NCBI GenBank assembly: GCA_030581615.1
Contig: JAKTTT010000026.1
Location: 186,001 to 250,000, forward strand
Source: Alloascoidea africana
Lineage: Eukaryota; Ascomycota; Alloascoideomycetes; Alloascoideales; Alloascoideaceae
DNA length: 64,000 nt
Direction: 5' to 3'
The position numbers were made by a program, and so were the translations under genes. Shown in pieces: positions 31,852-42,723 of the stretch (within the stretch, counting starts at the first letter, position 1; each line of letters begins with the position of its first letter). Below the pieces are notes generated by a model. It did not search any database. It saw only the letters and a list, made by a program, of their open reading frames with translations, and had not been told where the DNA came from.

Positions 31852-33126
31852 ATGGGGAACAATTCGTCCGTTTCTGCCCAAGAATACAAATCTACGCCCT
31901 CCCTACACAACTCCCTGCAAACCTCATCTGAATCAGAAAGTGCAAAAATGGATGGCGAGAACGCACACAAAGATAACACCGGCAGAACAGAAGGAAGAGA
32001 TGATGAAAGGCCGCCGCTGAGACGAAAGTCAACTTTGATCCTGACAGATGACATGGAGTTTGATAAATTGCAAATATCTTCAAAGGACAAGTATGAACAC
32101 GATGATTCAAAATTGCTCTCAAGGGTTGGATCTGGTGAAGAGATCTCTCTTGAAAACCAGGTCCACATCGACGATGATGAAGATATTGGAACAGGCCACG
32201 TTGAGGAAGCTGTGGGAAATGAAGCGCACGCCATTTCCCCCGCTGTTGAAGCCAAGAGCGAAACCCCCGAAGAAAGCTCTGGAGGTTCTACCCATACCGA
32301 ACAGAGCACGGCTCCTGCTAGTTCAGATACGCACTCCCGTGGTCGCAGCAGCGCCAATCCAAACATTGTACCCGTTGAAATTAAATGGGTTCAAGGCGGC
32401 AAGAAAGTCTATGTCACAGGGTCTTTTACAAGTTGGAGAAGGATGATTAGACTACCGCAAGCTCCAGATGGTTCATTTTCTGTCATGTTGAAGCTTCATG
32501 TTGGCACTCATAGGTTCAGATTTGTTGTTGATAATGAGCTTCGGTTTTCAGATCATCTGCCGACTGCTACAGACCAAATGGGAAACTTTGTAAACTATAT
32601 CGAAGTTCTCCCTCCCCGCTCTCCTTACTCAAGACCGCCAAGCTCGGTCAGTGTTCCGGGCTCTGCTGCCCTAACTGAATCACAGCCTAGGCCCATAGGG
32701 CCAAGTGATTTGGATCACAAGCAGCCTCAGTTGGAAGACGATGATGAGATGGGCAATGGATATAGTAGATTTCACGAAGAAGAAATAGCAAAGCCTGTTT
32801 ATGAGTATACAAGTGATATTCCGGCCATCTTTACCGATCCTTCTGTTATGGAACAGTACTACCTCACTCTCGATAAGGATTCAAGATCGGGATCGAACAA
32901 CAGTTGGCTCACTCCTCCTCAGCTGCCACCACATCTTGAGTCTGTGGTATTGAACAATTACTCCAATGACAAGAATAATAACAGTGGGGCCTTGCCTATT
33001 CCAAACCATGTTGTGCTGAATCATCTGGCAACCACCAGCATCAAACATAATACCCTGGCTGTCGCTAGCATACTAAGATACTCAAGAAAATATGTAACCC
33101 AGGTTTTGTATGCCCCACTTCAATGA
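31852..33126 (+). CDS. GAL83: Beta subunit of the Snf1 kinase complex (Gal83/Sip2 type)
   Basis: Scaffold and localisation subunit of the yeast AMPK (Snf1). The 424-residue protein begins MGNNSS, an N-myristoylation signal typical of Sip2 and of AMPK beta subunits. A disordered acidic region (about 20-170) precedes a glycogen-binding CBM48 domain (about 174-255: VTGSFTSWRRMI, GTHRFRFVVDNELRFSDHLPT). The C-terminal ASC domain that holds the kinase and gamma subunits together covers about 325-424 (PPQLPPHLE, NHVVLNHLATTSIKHNTLAVAS, YVTQVLYAP). It could serve as the only Gal83/Sip1/Sip2-type subunit here, but that needs the whole genome. It would control Mig1, encoded 5.5 kb downstream. Confidence 0.95.
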   Translation: MGNNSSVSAQEYKSTPSLHNSLQTSSESESAKMDGENAHKDNTGRTEGRDDERPPLRRKSTLILTDDMEFDKLQISSKDKYEHDDSKLLSRVGSGEEISLENQVHIDDDEDIGTGHVEEAVGNEAHAISPAVEAKSETPEESSGGSTHTEQSTAPASSDTHSRGRSSANPNIVPVEIKWVQGGKKVYVTGSFTSWRRMIRLPQAPDGSFSVMLKLHVGTHRFRFVVDNELRFSDHLPTATDQMGNFVNYIEVLPPRSPYSRPPSSVSVPGSAALTESQPRPIGPSDLDHKQPQLEDDDEMGNGYSRFHEEEIAKPVYEYTSDIPAIFTDPSVMEQYYLTLDKDSRSGSNNSWLTPPQLPPHLESVVLNNYSNDKNNNSGALPIPNHVVLNHLATTSIKHNTLAVASILRYSRKYVTQVLYAPLQ

Positions 33127-33495
33127 GTATCTGGGTGCCTTTTAACCATATTCATCCCTTCTCTCATTTCTGTACTTTATTGGTTTGTATGATTTCAAAT
33201 ATTGCCATTAATCAAAGAGTGTTATAATTCATGGCTTTTGTTGTCGCTATATGAAGCAGTATTTCTAGTAGAATAATCTCTGGCCTATCTCTAAAGTTGT
33301 CCTATGCTTTCAAATATCTGATCTTGTTGGAACAGTTTAGGTTCTGCTGGATCGATGCAGTTCCTGATACAGAATTCTGGGGTTGCAGGGATGTAGAAAC
33401 GGGACAAAACATTGTCTCTGTACACCCATACACCCTGGTGGTGGATTCTATTGTAGTGCCCAAAGTTTGACAGGTGCCTGTACCACATTGATATA
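33127..33495. other. GAL83-TEL2 intergenic region
   Basis: About 370 nt. A minus-strand open frame of 65 codons from ATG 33488 abuts the TEL2 start but leaves no room for a promoter and is not called. Confidence 0.45.
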
Positions 33496-36270
33496 ATGGA
33501 GTTGGATGTGATATTATCTCGGCTGGCTTCACAACCTTCTCCGGACGATCTTGGTGAGCTGTTGGATGACATACTAGACCAGTGGCAGCCCTGGTCTAGG
33601 GTGCAGAAGCTCAAGGTGACATCTGCAATACTCTCACACACCATCCCAGAAGTTTACAATCATCTTCCTGAAAAACATCAGAGCATACTGGAGAAACTAT
33701 TTACCCACACATTTGGAATTTCAAGTATAATACACAGACTTTCTCTATTGTTTTCACAAACAGTTGATTCCTCTGTAGAATACCAAGTTGACGCATTATG
33801 CAATTTTCTGTCTGCGATTTTATCACAACGAGAAGTACTTTCTACGCTCTACAAAAGCAACTTGCCTCAGTTCAAAGAGTTAAAGCGATTATTTACTGGA
33901 AGTACGATACATTCGGTCTGCATTCAAGCCCACAAGATTATGTCAAAGGTCTATGAGAAAGAGCCTCCAAAATGGGAATGGTTAGCAAATGCTTCGAAGT
34001 ACCAACCTTTCTTGGCAACTGAGGTGCTAGTGTTGGCAAAAAGATATACTAACGGATCTGGTACTACCATGAATAATGTGGCAAGTTTCCTGCTTGCCTG
34101 TCTGTCCTTGTATCCAGACAGACGAGGAAGATTACTCCTTGATAAGTTTGTTACTACAGAGGCTTTCCCAATCTTAGTCAAGCTGTACCAAACATTTACT
34201 TCAGCCCAAAAGAGCATCTTTCTAAAACGAAGTCTTTTGCCATTTTTGGAAGATTTGTACTTCAGCAGTCACATTGATAATGACAACGAGACACTAAAAA
34301 TGCGTATTGGTGCTATTACTGTGCTTTTAAACCAATTTGTTTCTCGCAAGGAAGACAAAGACTTGCTTACCGAGTTGTTGAAGCATTCGGAAACTTCATT
34401 CAATACTTTCACACGATCGATTCTAGTTTCAGTTTCAGATTTGATCGATGGATTATGCGATTCTCTGTTTTCTGTGTTTTTACAAAACTGGAGTAATGAA
34501 CTCGTTATAAAGCATACACCAATTGTTCAACAAGTTGCTCAAACAGAGGTACTTTTCTACTTTTCCCAGCGCGTTTCACGGTCATTCATCAAAACGGATA
34601 TACTTCATAGCCCACACTTTCTCAACGCTATATCAGACCGGTTGGCTTCTCAAACGCCAAAGCCGAGATTTCTGGGAATGATGTTTGCAGAACAGATTGC
34701 ACATTTGAGTGCTGACGAAAAGGATAAGCCCATGTCGTTTGATGTTCCTGCGTTAGAAACGGAAACCAGTCTGTTCAAAGAGAATCTTGCACCTTTTGTA
34801 GTTAAAAGTGACTTCCCAGAGAATCTTGACAAGGTATGGGCCGCATTGCACATGCCTATCGTTGAGGTTGCTAACGATGATAATGAGAATTTACCCAAAG
34901 GAAGCCTGGAACAAAGATTAGACCAACCAGAATTTCTCAAGGATGAATCGGGCGATTCTGACGACGACGAATTTCCTCCTTTTAAACTTCCAGAAGACGA
35001 TGAAGAAGACTCTGATGATGATCCAACCATTGAAAGGAATCCTAAACCACGAGTGCCAGTTTACATTAGGGACTTACAATACTACCTAATGAGCGAATCT
35101 TATGAGAAAATTGTCATTGCGCTAGAAAAAGGCCCTTCGTTAATATTTCAAAAGGCTTCATTTGGAACTGAGTTGGACCTTTATGCTGCTCAACTAGCCT
35201 CCACCATAGTAGGCTTACAAAACAACTTTGAAATTGAAAACTTTGAAGAGTCCAAATTGAAGCTTCTAATAGCGTTGGTCTACGCATGCCTGGACATTGT
35301 CCCAGAACATTTGGTTCAACAGTTTTTCAAAGGCGACTACTCTCTTCAGCAGCGGCTTATTATTCTATCTGGTCTGAGCTTAGGAGCGAGACAACTGTGC
35401 GGATATGAAGATCAAGTGCTGTTGGAGCTAGGAAATTCTGAGGAAAGGGCAAGACTAAATCAGTTTGCTTCGAAGCTGTTACCTGCTCATTTACATGAAA
35501 GATTGTCGGCCGTCGGCAGTTCAAACAAAACTGTCACAAGCCGTATAGACCAGATAACAGCAAAGCTAGAAAGCCATTCTTTGAAAGATACAATGGAAAA
35601 GGCCAGGGATGATGAATCGATAAGTGGTCCCAAAGTGCTGCGAGTGTCAAAGGGACTTCAACTCCAAAGACAAAAGAAAGAACAAGGTCCTTCCTCACAA
35701 ACCAAGGTTTCTGTACAGCAAAAGGCTAGGTCATTCTACAAAGCTTCTGGCAAAAAGTTTTTTTTCCCTCTTGTATCTGGATGGTGGGCTTCAGGAGGTG
35801 TTCTTGCTATTGGAGCTTATAGCGAAATTTTGATGTCTCAGTTCATCAAGACGCTGGGGCTTATACTGCAGGCTTCTTATCCATCGAGTCTTGAATTAAA
35901 GGACATGGCGAACGAGTTATTTGGAATAATTTTGTCTGTCAGATCGGTTGCTGGGTCGTTGGACCGGTCAGAGCAAATCAGGGGCAATTCAATAGAGCCG
36001 GTGATAATGGATGCGGTTCTATTTTCAGTTCTAGTAATTCTCGATGTCTTAGACCATGAATTCATAATAAAAACCTGGTCTAGCGAAATTTTAGAGCTAC
36101 AAGCATGGTTAGAAGAAACGTGGAAGAACATAATTGATGAAAGGGTCAGGAGTGTTGCGGCAGGAGTTCTCATCCGTCTCCACGAATTAATAGAAAAATG
36201 GCAATTTGTTCTGTTAGGGCAAACCGTGGGAACTCAAAAGTTTCGTGGTAATGAGTTTCTTCCATATTGA
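33496..36270 (+). CDS. TEL2: Tel2, PIKK-stability factor (TTT complex)
   Basis: Tel2 with Tti1 and Tti2 links Hsp90 to newly made PI3K-like kinases (Tel1, Mec1, Tor1/2) and keeps telomere length and checkpoint signalling. The 924-residue protein is an all-helical repeat protein. A Asp/Glu-rich linker (about residues 475-515: SGDSDDDEFPPF, DDEEDSDDDP) is the expected CK2-phosphorylated connection to the Hsp90 co-chaperone adaptor. Just after it, PKPRVPVYIRDLQYYL begins the conserved C-terminal Tel2 domain, with RLIILSGLSLGARQLCG further on and FFFPLVSGWW near residue 755. No intron is apparent. The Tel2 domain assignment is confident; N-terminal conservation is low, as usual. Confidence 0.85.
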   Translation: MELDVILSRLASQPSPDDLGELLDDILDQWQPWSRVQKLKVTSAILSHTIPEVYNHLPEKHQSILEKLFTHTFGISSIIHRLSLLFSQTVDSSVEYQVDALCNFLSAILSQREVLSTLYKSNLPQFKELKRLFTGSTIHSVCIQAHKIMSKVYEKEPPKWEWLANASKYQPFLATEVLVLAKRYTNGSGTTMNNVASFLLACLSLYPDRRGRLLLDKFVTTEAFPILVKLYQTFTSAQKSIFLKRSLLPFLEDLYFSSHIDNDNETLKMRIGAITVLLNQFVSRKEDKDLLTELLKHSETSFNTFTRSILVSVSDLIDGLCDSLFSVFLQNWSNELVIKHTPIVQQVAQTEVLFYFSQRVSRSFIKTDILHSPHFLNAISDRLASQTPKPRFLGMMFAEQIAHLSADEKDKPMSFDVPALETETSLFKENLAPFVVKSDFPENLDKVWAALHMPIVEVANDDNENLPKGSLEQRLDQPEFLKDESGDSDDDEFPPFKLPEDDEEDSDDDPTIERNPKPRVPVYIRDLQYYLMSESYEKIVIALEKGPSLIFQKASFGTELDLYAAQLASTIVGLQNNFEIENFEESKLKLLIALVYACLDIVPEHLVQQFFKGDYSLQQRLIILSGLSLGARQLCGYEDQVLLELGNSEERARLNQFASKLLPAHLHERLSAVGSSNKTVTSRIDQITAKLESHSLKDTMEKARDDESISGPKVLRVSKGLQLQRQKKEQGPSSQTKVSVQQKARSFYKASGKKFFFPLVSGWWASGGVLAIGAYSEILMSQFIKTLGLILQASYPSSLELKDMANELFGIILSVRSVAGSLDRSEQIRGNSIEPVIMDAVLFSVLVILDVLDHEFIIKTWSSEILELQAWLEETWKNIIDERVRSVAAGVLIRLHELIEKWQFVLLGQTVGTQKFRGNEFLPY

Positions 36271-38596
36271 CGATTTAAAAGAATATTTTAATAAATGTCT
36301 CTAACAATTGAAAAAATGTCTCGGAGTTGGATATCTTGAATGGAAAAGTTCTGAACAGCATGATCAGAGAAGTGAATAGAACTCTTGGCTATGGGCTATG
36401 TGGCTCAGAGCTTTATTTAGTTTTTGAGCATAGTAGCTTTGCAAAATCTATGTGTAAAGATCGCTATTATAGTAGCAATTACAACTGCTGGTGTGATATC
36501 CAAAAACAAGTATATACAATATCAACATACGATAGTGTTTGTTTTGAATTGGTTAGAAAACCGCATGAGGTTTGAATCCGAGAATCGGTTATGTCCGTTA
36601 TATCACGCGGATTTATCTAGATTTTATAATTTCTCAATCGGGTAGCCCCAATCACAGGAAAAGTTACACCAGCTGGAACATGAGATTTTGTTTTCTTTCT
36701 CGGAGGTACAAACTCCTAAAATTTGCTGGTGCATTTTTTTGACATCGGTCTAATGGCAGGCACGGCGGCAGCCTATCAACGGAGGTCATCTAGGAATGCT
36801 CCATGGGGGTTGTAATTCGACATCCGCTCATAAGCGAAATCATATGCGTCTGGCCAGCATTCTGATGGAAAAGAATAGGAAGGAAAAGGAAAGACTGTTT
36901 TAAGGCGTGTTGTTATTGTTTGGGTTATATGTATAGTAAAAATCTACTTCAACCACGTCTGGTGCTCAAAACTCTGACGTTTTATGCATTGCCCCCGTGG
37001 GGAGATGAAGCGTAGCAGTTGAATGTAGATTGCTGGGAAATGGAGGTTACAGTTCCGAAATTGATAGATTTGATATCTCAACAACCCTACATAATCCCAT
37101 TGTTTCTGTTGGTCTAATTGGCAATCGGTAAAAAGGAAGCAAAGTCTCATGTACGGATCGGAACTCCGAGGAAGAGTCGCAGAAGGCAAGAATCTGGTAT
37201 ATCTGTGAAGTGGGCAGATGAAGTAGAAAAAGGCGTGTTTGGTAACTGGAGGGCCAAAAACTGGAAATGGAAAACAAAAGAGTAGCATGTAAGGCACTTT
37301 GAAAATCATCATTATGCTTCTTGATTGCGATTTTTCTGACTACACCAGGAGTTAATCTGCTTCCCAAAGACTTTATCTGAGCATTGAAAATATCTCGTTT
37401 CATTCCCCTCTGTCATCTACTGCCCCACTTTACATTAGATTTATTATTATTGTCAGTCTTGTTTGGTTATTGTTTGTCCCCGAAGCCATTCTTTGTTAAA
37501 GCCTGGGGCCAATTTCCAGGACAAAAGTAAACATCGATCTTGATGCGGCAGGCATGACGCCTAAGCGCCAATCTTCTTTTTGTGTGTTTTATTTTCTTTC
37601 TGTGCTCCCACAGTCGCCAGGAATTGCAACCCGCGGGATATGTGTGTCTTATCTGGGCTAATCTGGGGAAAGGGGGATGAGCTGGTGGTATTATATACGT
37701 GTCTTGGCGGAAAAGGATGGGCGGGATGTGGGGGCGAGCCGCCCGAGCCGAAAAGTCCCGCGATCTGCATGCGTTGCCCCGGCAAAGGCGCTTGCCGGAA
37801 AAATACCCGCGCCAGAAACGGAATACACCCACACACCCGCGCTTTCGGAAAAACTTTCATGTGCTGCCGGGGCTGTTGCGTAACTTCTCGATTTGGGGTA
37901 TACGGGTGCAGCGGTGAGAGCCCAGAGCTGGGGAACAGGCGAACAAAAGAGAGCGTATGTGACAAAGAGGCCCCCGTCTCATGGCTTGACCGCGAGAACA
38001 CAGAAGGGTCTCATGGCATAGAGCAGACAAGGAAAGATGTGGAGCGCCATATACCCGAACGGCATGTGGGGGCAGTCTCATTCGTATTAGAATATATCAC
38101 GAAATGCAGGCTCATGATTGAGTTGTAGCCGGTATGGTCGTTGTTGGGAGCGAGCATCGGGGTACTTTAGCTATTATTTTCTTCGACTTTTCGGCATCCA
38201 CTAGAATGGCAATAAAGGACTGGAAAGAAAGTAAGCTGGATTATTTTTAATGTTTTCTCCTATCCTTGACCGTAAGTTGCGTGCATAGGTCTGAAGGTTC
38301 TGAGAACCATAAGGTTTTTTCTCTTTGGCCCTTGCCATATAATCCGATGTTTTGTAAATCTTTTCTTTTTTTTTTTTTTTGCTACTTCTCTTCTTTCCTC
38401 TCCTTCTCTCCTTGTCTTTTTCTTTTTCTCTCTTCTCAACATTCTCTCGTCTCCTTGAGGTATCAACTCTTCGTCTCTTCGTATCGGTCATTGAATGAGT
38501 AGCCTCATAATTTAACTTCGGTTTAACGAGCACCACTAAATCCCTCAAACCAACTGTCACACTTTGCCCTTGTAACCTGAAGAGCTTCACAGCCTA
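36271..38596. other. Long MIG1 upstream region
   Basis: A 2.3 kb region with no supported gene between TEL2 and MIG1, both plus strand. The first 1.1 kb is AT-rich. From 37500 to 38170 GC rises to about 55-60% with many GGGG/CCCC runs. A pyrimidine tract at 38360-38438 is probably in the 5' leader of MIG1. Overlapping short frames at 37467-38128 on both strands follow the GC-rich stretch and are not called. Confidence 0.55.
37503..37933. promoter_or_regulatory. Cluster of SYGGGG boxes upstream of MIG1
   Basis: Five matches to the Mig1 core SYGGGG: 37503-37508, 37663-37668, 37777-37782 (reverse strand), 37867-37872 and 37928-37933. Flanking A/T-boxes are imperfect. Placed 0.7-1.1 kb before the MIG1 start, they could allow Mig1 to act on its own gene; this is inference. 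Confidence 0.35.
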
Positions 38597-40150
38597 ATGC
38601 CAACAAATACTTCGACTACAGGTACGGATGCTACCAAAAAGCCTGAACAGCCCAGACCTTATAAATGTGTCACATGCTCTAAGGCCTTCCATAGATTGGA
38701 GCACCTGCACCGTCATATAAGAACGCATACAGGCGAAAAACCACACCATTGCCAGTTTCCAGGGTGCGGGAAGAGGTTTTCGAGATCTGATGAACTTACA
38801 AGGCACTTGAGAATACATACAAATCCAAGTTCTAGGAGAAACAAAAGTAGTAACAATTTGAACAGCTTTGCGTTTCAGCAGATTGGGGTTCCGGTTAACG
38901 TCCAGCAAAACTTGAATCTTGACTACCTCAACTATCAACTGTACCAACAGCAATTACAGCAAATGCAACAAATGCAACAACCAGTACAAGCGGTTCCACC
39001 GGCAATGGGTTGCTCAACGCGGCAGATGGTGTTAAACGGGCAACCAGTGTATATCATGACTCCTTTCGTTGCATCAACTAACCCACCTGCTGCAAATCCG
39101 GTTTTCATTTCTGGAGAAGGTCAATACCCTGGTGGACCCGTTACGCATGCTGGGCCTGAACAGCCTTCAAACCAAGCGTTTACGTTCACCCCATTTCAAA
39201 ACTATCCCTCCTCTGCGCCTTCTGGATCAAACCCTTGCTTGAGAAATGGTAATGTTACATTGCCTCCCTTATCTACAAAGATTCCTGAGGTTCAAGCTCC
39301 TGTTCAGCCGTCTAGACCCCTATCTAGATCTCAGCCGACCTCTCCTCCCTCAAGCTCCATGGCAACTCCATTTTCAATGTCACCCATTCTGCCTGAAAAG
39401 AAGCTGGTGGGGGTTGCCAAATCTTCCGCACAAGTGGCTACAACTCCTTCATTGGAATCTTTGAACGTCAACAAGTCTTATCCATCTCTGTCAAGCTATT
39501 TTTCCACCGCAAACAGCTCTCATACAAACTCTTATGCTTCTTCGGCCTCGGGGTCTGCATCATCTTCTGCATTCACAACCCCTTCATCCTCTGTTACAAC
39601 CAGTGGCACATGGATGAAAGACTTACTGGCATCCAACTCTAGTATTTCTAGATCCTCCTCCTCCAACCAGCTACCCCATATCAATGAGTTATCGCCTCAT
39701 TCTCGACCGCACCCACATAACGTTTTGGCTGGCTTACAACGTTTAACTCCGCTTAAACAGATTTTGCCTACAGCTGACACTACTGATACACAAACTTCGC
39801 CTGTCTTAGTTCAGTGTTCTGATGTTAATGACCTTCCCTTCAGAAACAAGAGAACTCGACCCAATTCGCCTGTGTTTACTGTTCCTAATAGCCCTTCCCT
39901 ATATGCCTCTGATCTGCATACATCATCTCACCACAAATCCAGTGCTGCAAACTCACCTTTCGCACATACTCCCTTGGTCACACCCAGCCAATCTCCAAAG
40001 TTAAGGCCACAATCGTCATCTGAACTTTCTCTTACCTTTAATAGTGCAAATAACCCGCCTGGATTGGCGTTGGATATTGTCAAAGGGAAGAGGTCTGACT
40101 CAGAGCCTCGCAGAGTAGGTATCTCTGTGTCAGATTTGATCAATAAATGA
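38597..40150 (+). CDS. MIG1: Mig1-type C2H2 glucose repressor
   Basis: A 517-residue repressor with two N-terminal C2H2 zinc fingers: finger 1 C24, C27, H40, H44 and finger 2 C52, C57, H70, H74, separated by the THTGEKPH linker. The recognition helices ([14 protein letters not shown] and [14 protein letters not shown]) are those of Mig1/CreA, which bind GC boxes in front of genes repressed by glucose. The rest is low-complexity Ser/Pro/Gln-rich, with NVL-A-L[10 protein letters not shown] (about residues 375-390) resembling the Mig1 effector region and a conserved C-terminal segment ISVSDLINK. Snf1 would phosphorylate it, and Tup1-Ssn6 would be recruited to it; both partner genes (GAL83, TUP1) are in this window. 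Confidence 0.85.
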   Translation: MPTNTSTTGTDATKKPEQPRPYKCVTCSKAFHRLEHLHRHIRTHTGEKPHHCQFPGCGKRFSRSDELTRHLRIHTNPSSRRNKSSNNLNSFAFQQIGVPVNVQQNLNLDYLNYQLYQQQLQQMQQMQQPVQAVPPAMGCSTRQMVLNGQPVYIMTPFVASTNPPAANPVFISGEGQYPGGPVTHAGPEQPSNQAFTFTPFQNYPSSAPSGSNPCLRNGNVTLPPLSTKIPEVQAPVQPSRPLSRSQPTSPPSSSMATPFSMSPILPEKKLVGVAKSSAQVATTPSLESLNVNKSYPSLSSYFSTANSSHTNSYASSASGSASSSAFTTPSSSVTTSGTWMKDLLASNSSISRSSSSNQLPHINELSPHSRPHPHNVLAGLQRLTPLKQILPTADTTDTQTSPVLVQCSDVNDLPFRNKRTRPNSPVFTVPNSPSLYASDLHTSSHHKSSAANSPFAHTPLVTPSQSPKLRPQSSSELSLTFNSANNPPGLALDIVKGKRSDSEPRRVGISVSDLINK

Positions 40151-40819
40151 ACAGACATAAACGTATAGATTTCTATTAATTTGGGTAATGCTTAGATCAT
40201 GTTGAATACCATGGAACCCTTTTTTTTCTACTTTGGGTCTTGGTTTTTGGGGGGTTTTATTATCTGCTGTCTTGCTGTTGTTGTTTTTTTCATGTTTGTT
40301 GAAATTGACGTCTATCTTTGGTACGTGGCTCTTTCTTTTTCCTGAAGCTCTGACAAGTGCGCCAGTAATGATTTTTTTTCTTTGTTTCATATTTATTCAA
40401 GTAGGACAAGCTATATTAATGAGTATTAGAGCAATCTACAAGTGTATTATTATTAAGGTCTATCTATGTGTACCGAGAATATAGGAAATAATTATTTATT
40501 ACTCTATCAAGGAAACCTTCAGAGATAATATGATACAAGGGATGTGGCGATATTTAATTAATCGGCTAAGTGAAAAGTGTAAGTAAGCAATCATCTAAAC
40601 ATTTTTAACGCCATAGTTGTGATAGCACTTGTGTGCTCGGCCAGTTAAATAGATATACGGATACTTTCCCGAGAAAAAGGACCAAAAGATAGAGAATGAA
40701 CTTGAGCCACCGTCATTTTGTGTTTATTCCCACGGCCTTGTAGAAAATTAAAAGTTGGTAGGTTTTCGTGGGGGTACAAGGCTTTGAAGGCAGGGTCCAC
40801 GATACGATACATTCTGAGC

Positions 40820-40894
40820 CTCGGTAAGTGGGTTCGCTAGTCAATTCGTTGGGCAAATAATTATCTCGGTAAGTGGGGTGAGTGAATTATTTGC
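40820..40894. repeat. Short direct and inverted repeat cluster
   Basis: CTCGGTAAGTGGG occurs twice (40820-40832 and 40865-40877). The second copy lies inside a 10-bp inverted repeat, GCAAATAATT at 40853-40862 and AATTATTTGC at 40885-40894. Confidence 0.6.
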
Positions 40895-42651
40895 GACCTT
40901 AGAAATGGCCCCAAAGGTCCGTCTATAACAGTTTACTTTTTTGATCACACAGCATACCCAAATGTGTCACCAGTTCTGATAAAGCTAAAGAACAATCTTC
41001 ATTCGTTCTGGACCGATTTTGTTTCAAATCTAGTTTTATTGCCATTTAATTATAAGGTTTTAGTTTTATCAAGTTCCTGAAGATCACCGTTCAGCGCCAA
41101 GAGAGGTAATTCTGTTTCTGAGAACATCAAGATCTTTTTCTGAATGTTTGTTTGATTTTACAAAAAGCTATAGTTGACGATGAGCAACTCATACAAGAAT
41201 TGCTCTTTATTTTCAAGTTGTAGGAAATGCACGTTTTTACTCTTTCCCTGTATTTGCATGTTTAATGTACAACTCAGTTCTCAGTTATTAGTATCCAGGT
41301 GTAATCAGCAGAACACAAAGCCAAAGTTTGTACTCTTACAACTTTTTTCTGACAATTAAAATCACTTGCAATGTTTTCAGGTATCTTTCCTTTTATCAAT
41401 TTACTTGCAACATACAGACTGAAAGCAACGCATCTATTATAGTTGTGTGCTGAACGACTAGAAGCTGTGTAGAAGTGATTGCCATCGGTTAGTAGAAGTG
41501 ACCGCAAGATCTAAGCTAAATTCCTAGCGGCTTCTAGGTTTCTTAAGTAATTACTAAGTCGTAGCAGTCATGAAAAAGCATTCATTTATTGAGAAGAACG
41601 CTCACTTTTCTTCACTGGGATTCAATAGCCTCAGTCCCCTTCATGTATCTAATATCTTCAACACTTCTGTGGTTCAAAAAGCATAGAGTACAAATAATCG
41701 GTTTCTGGCTAAAGAATCTCCATGATGGACTGAATCTGAAAAGCAAAAAGTAGAATGCAAGGGTGAAATCTCAAGAAACTAGTGTATGATGAGTAAGTGA
41801 AACGGTTCAAGTGTTAGCATAGATCAAAGTAAATGCATTTTACAGATTCTTAAGATCAACCACGTTTTAAAAATTTGATAATAGATTCGATTTCGCATGA
41901 TCTTCGCCCAGCTGAAAGACTATGATAGCCATAAACAAAGAAGCATCTTACAGAATCGAATTTACAAGATTTTGTTTGACACAAGGATAGGATTCAGGTT
42001 TCAAAAAACTTCCCCTTAGCTTTTGATAAATTAAAGAGAAAGCGTTTAGCTAGAGCAAATAATTAGGCATCTAGGATAAAAGTAAGCAAATTGATAATCC
42101 ATACAATGTTATCAACCTCTTCATTTAGTAACCCGCTTCACATCTTTTTCTAGACAGGAGGGTTTTGATATTTTTGATCTAAAATAACACCATCATAGGC
42201 CAAATCCTGAAAACTAGATTCTATTCCTTTACTATCTATATGACTATGCAACATACCTGATGGCTCATTCTTCTTTTGAATCTGATGATATTCAATTCCA
42301 GATAAGTAGTCGTTGAAATGTTGAAAAATTCCATATCAATCAGAAGGAAAGACATTAAGGAACTAAGTATTAACCAAGAACTGTTTTTGAACTTATGTAT
42401 GCTTTCGACCTCGGTATTGTATTGTACGCATCTTTAAAGAAGAGCCCAACTATTAATTAAAGAGACGGGCATAATCCAAATTGTGCTTTGTTCCTTAGAA
42501 TTGAGGTTAGTCTTCTTTTAATAATCGAACAACTTTTATCTTGTTCTTGTACCTTTTTTTTTTTGATCATTTATATCATGTGAATCGTATCTTTTGAATA
42601 AATTTTTGCTGTTACAGAAACAATCTTGTTCATAAACATTCATTTCGTTTG

Positions 42652-42723
42652 TTTGCGTACTGGATTCATTGTAGATCCTGTCAATTAGGGTGGTGGTGTC
42701 AAGCCCATCATCCAGTACGCAAA
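42652..42723. repeat. 14-bp perfect inverted repeat
   Basis: TTTGCGTACTGGAT at 42652-42665 and its exact reverse complement at 42710-42723, separated by 44 nt. It could form a cruciform or an RNA hairpin. No gene is nearby. Confidence 0.75.

Noticed and set aside
33291-33488. Minus-strand frame of 65 codons beginning MWYRHLSNFGHYNRIHH
   Set aside because: Its ATG lies 7 nt from the TEL2 ATG in divergent orientation, leaving no promoter, and no family is recognised. Chance frame more likely, though the residue composition looks protein-like.
37467-38128. Several overlapping frames on both strands upstream of MIG1 (up to 182 codons)
   Set aside because: They follow a GC-rich stretch where stop codons are rare and have Arg/Gly/Pro-heavy low-information sequence.
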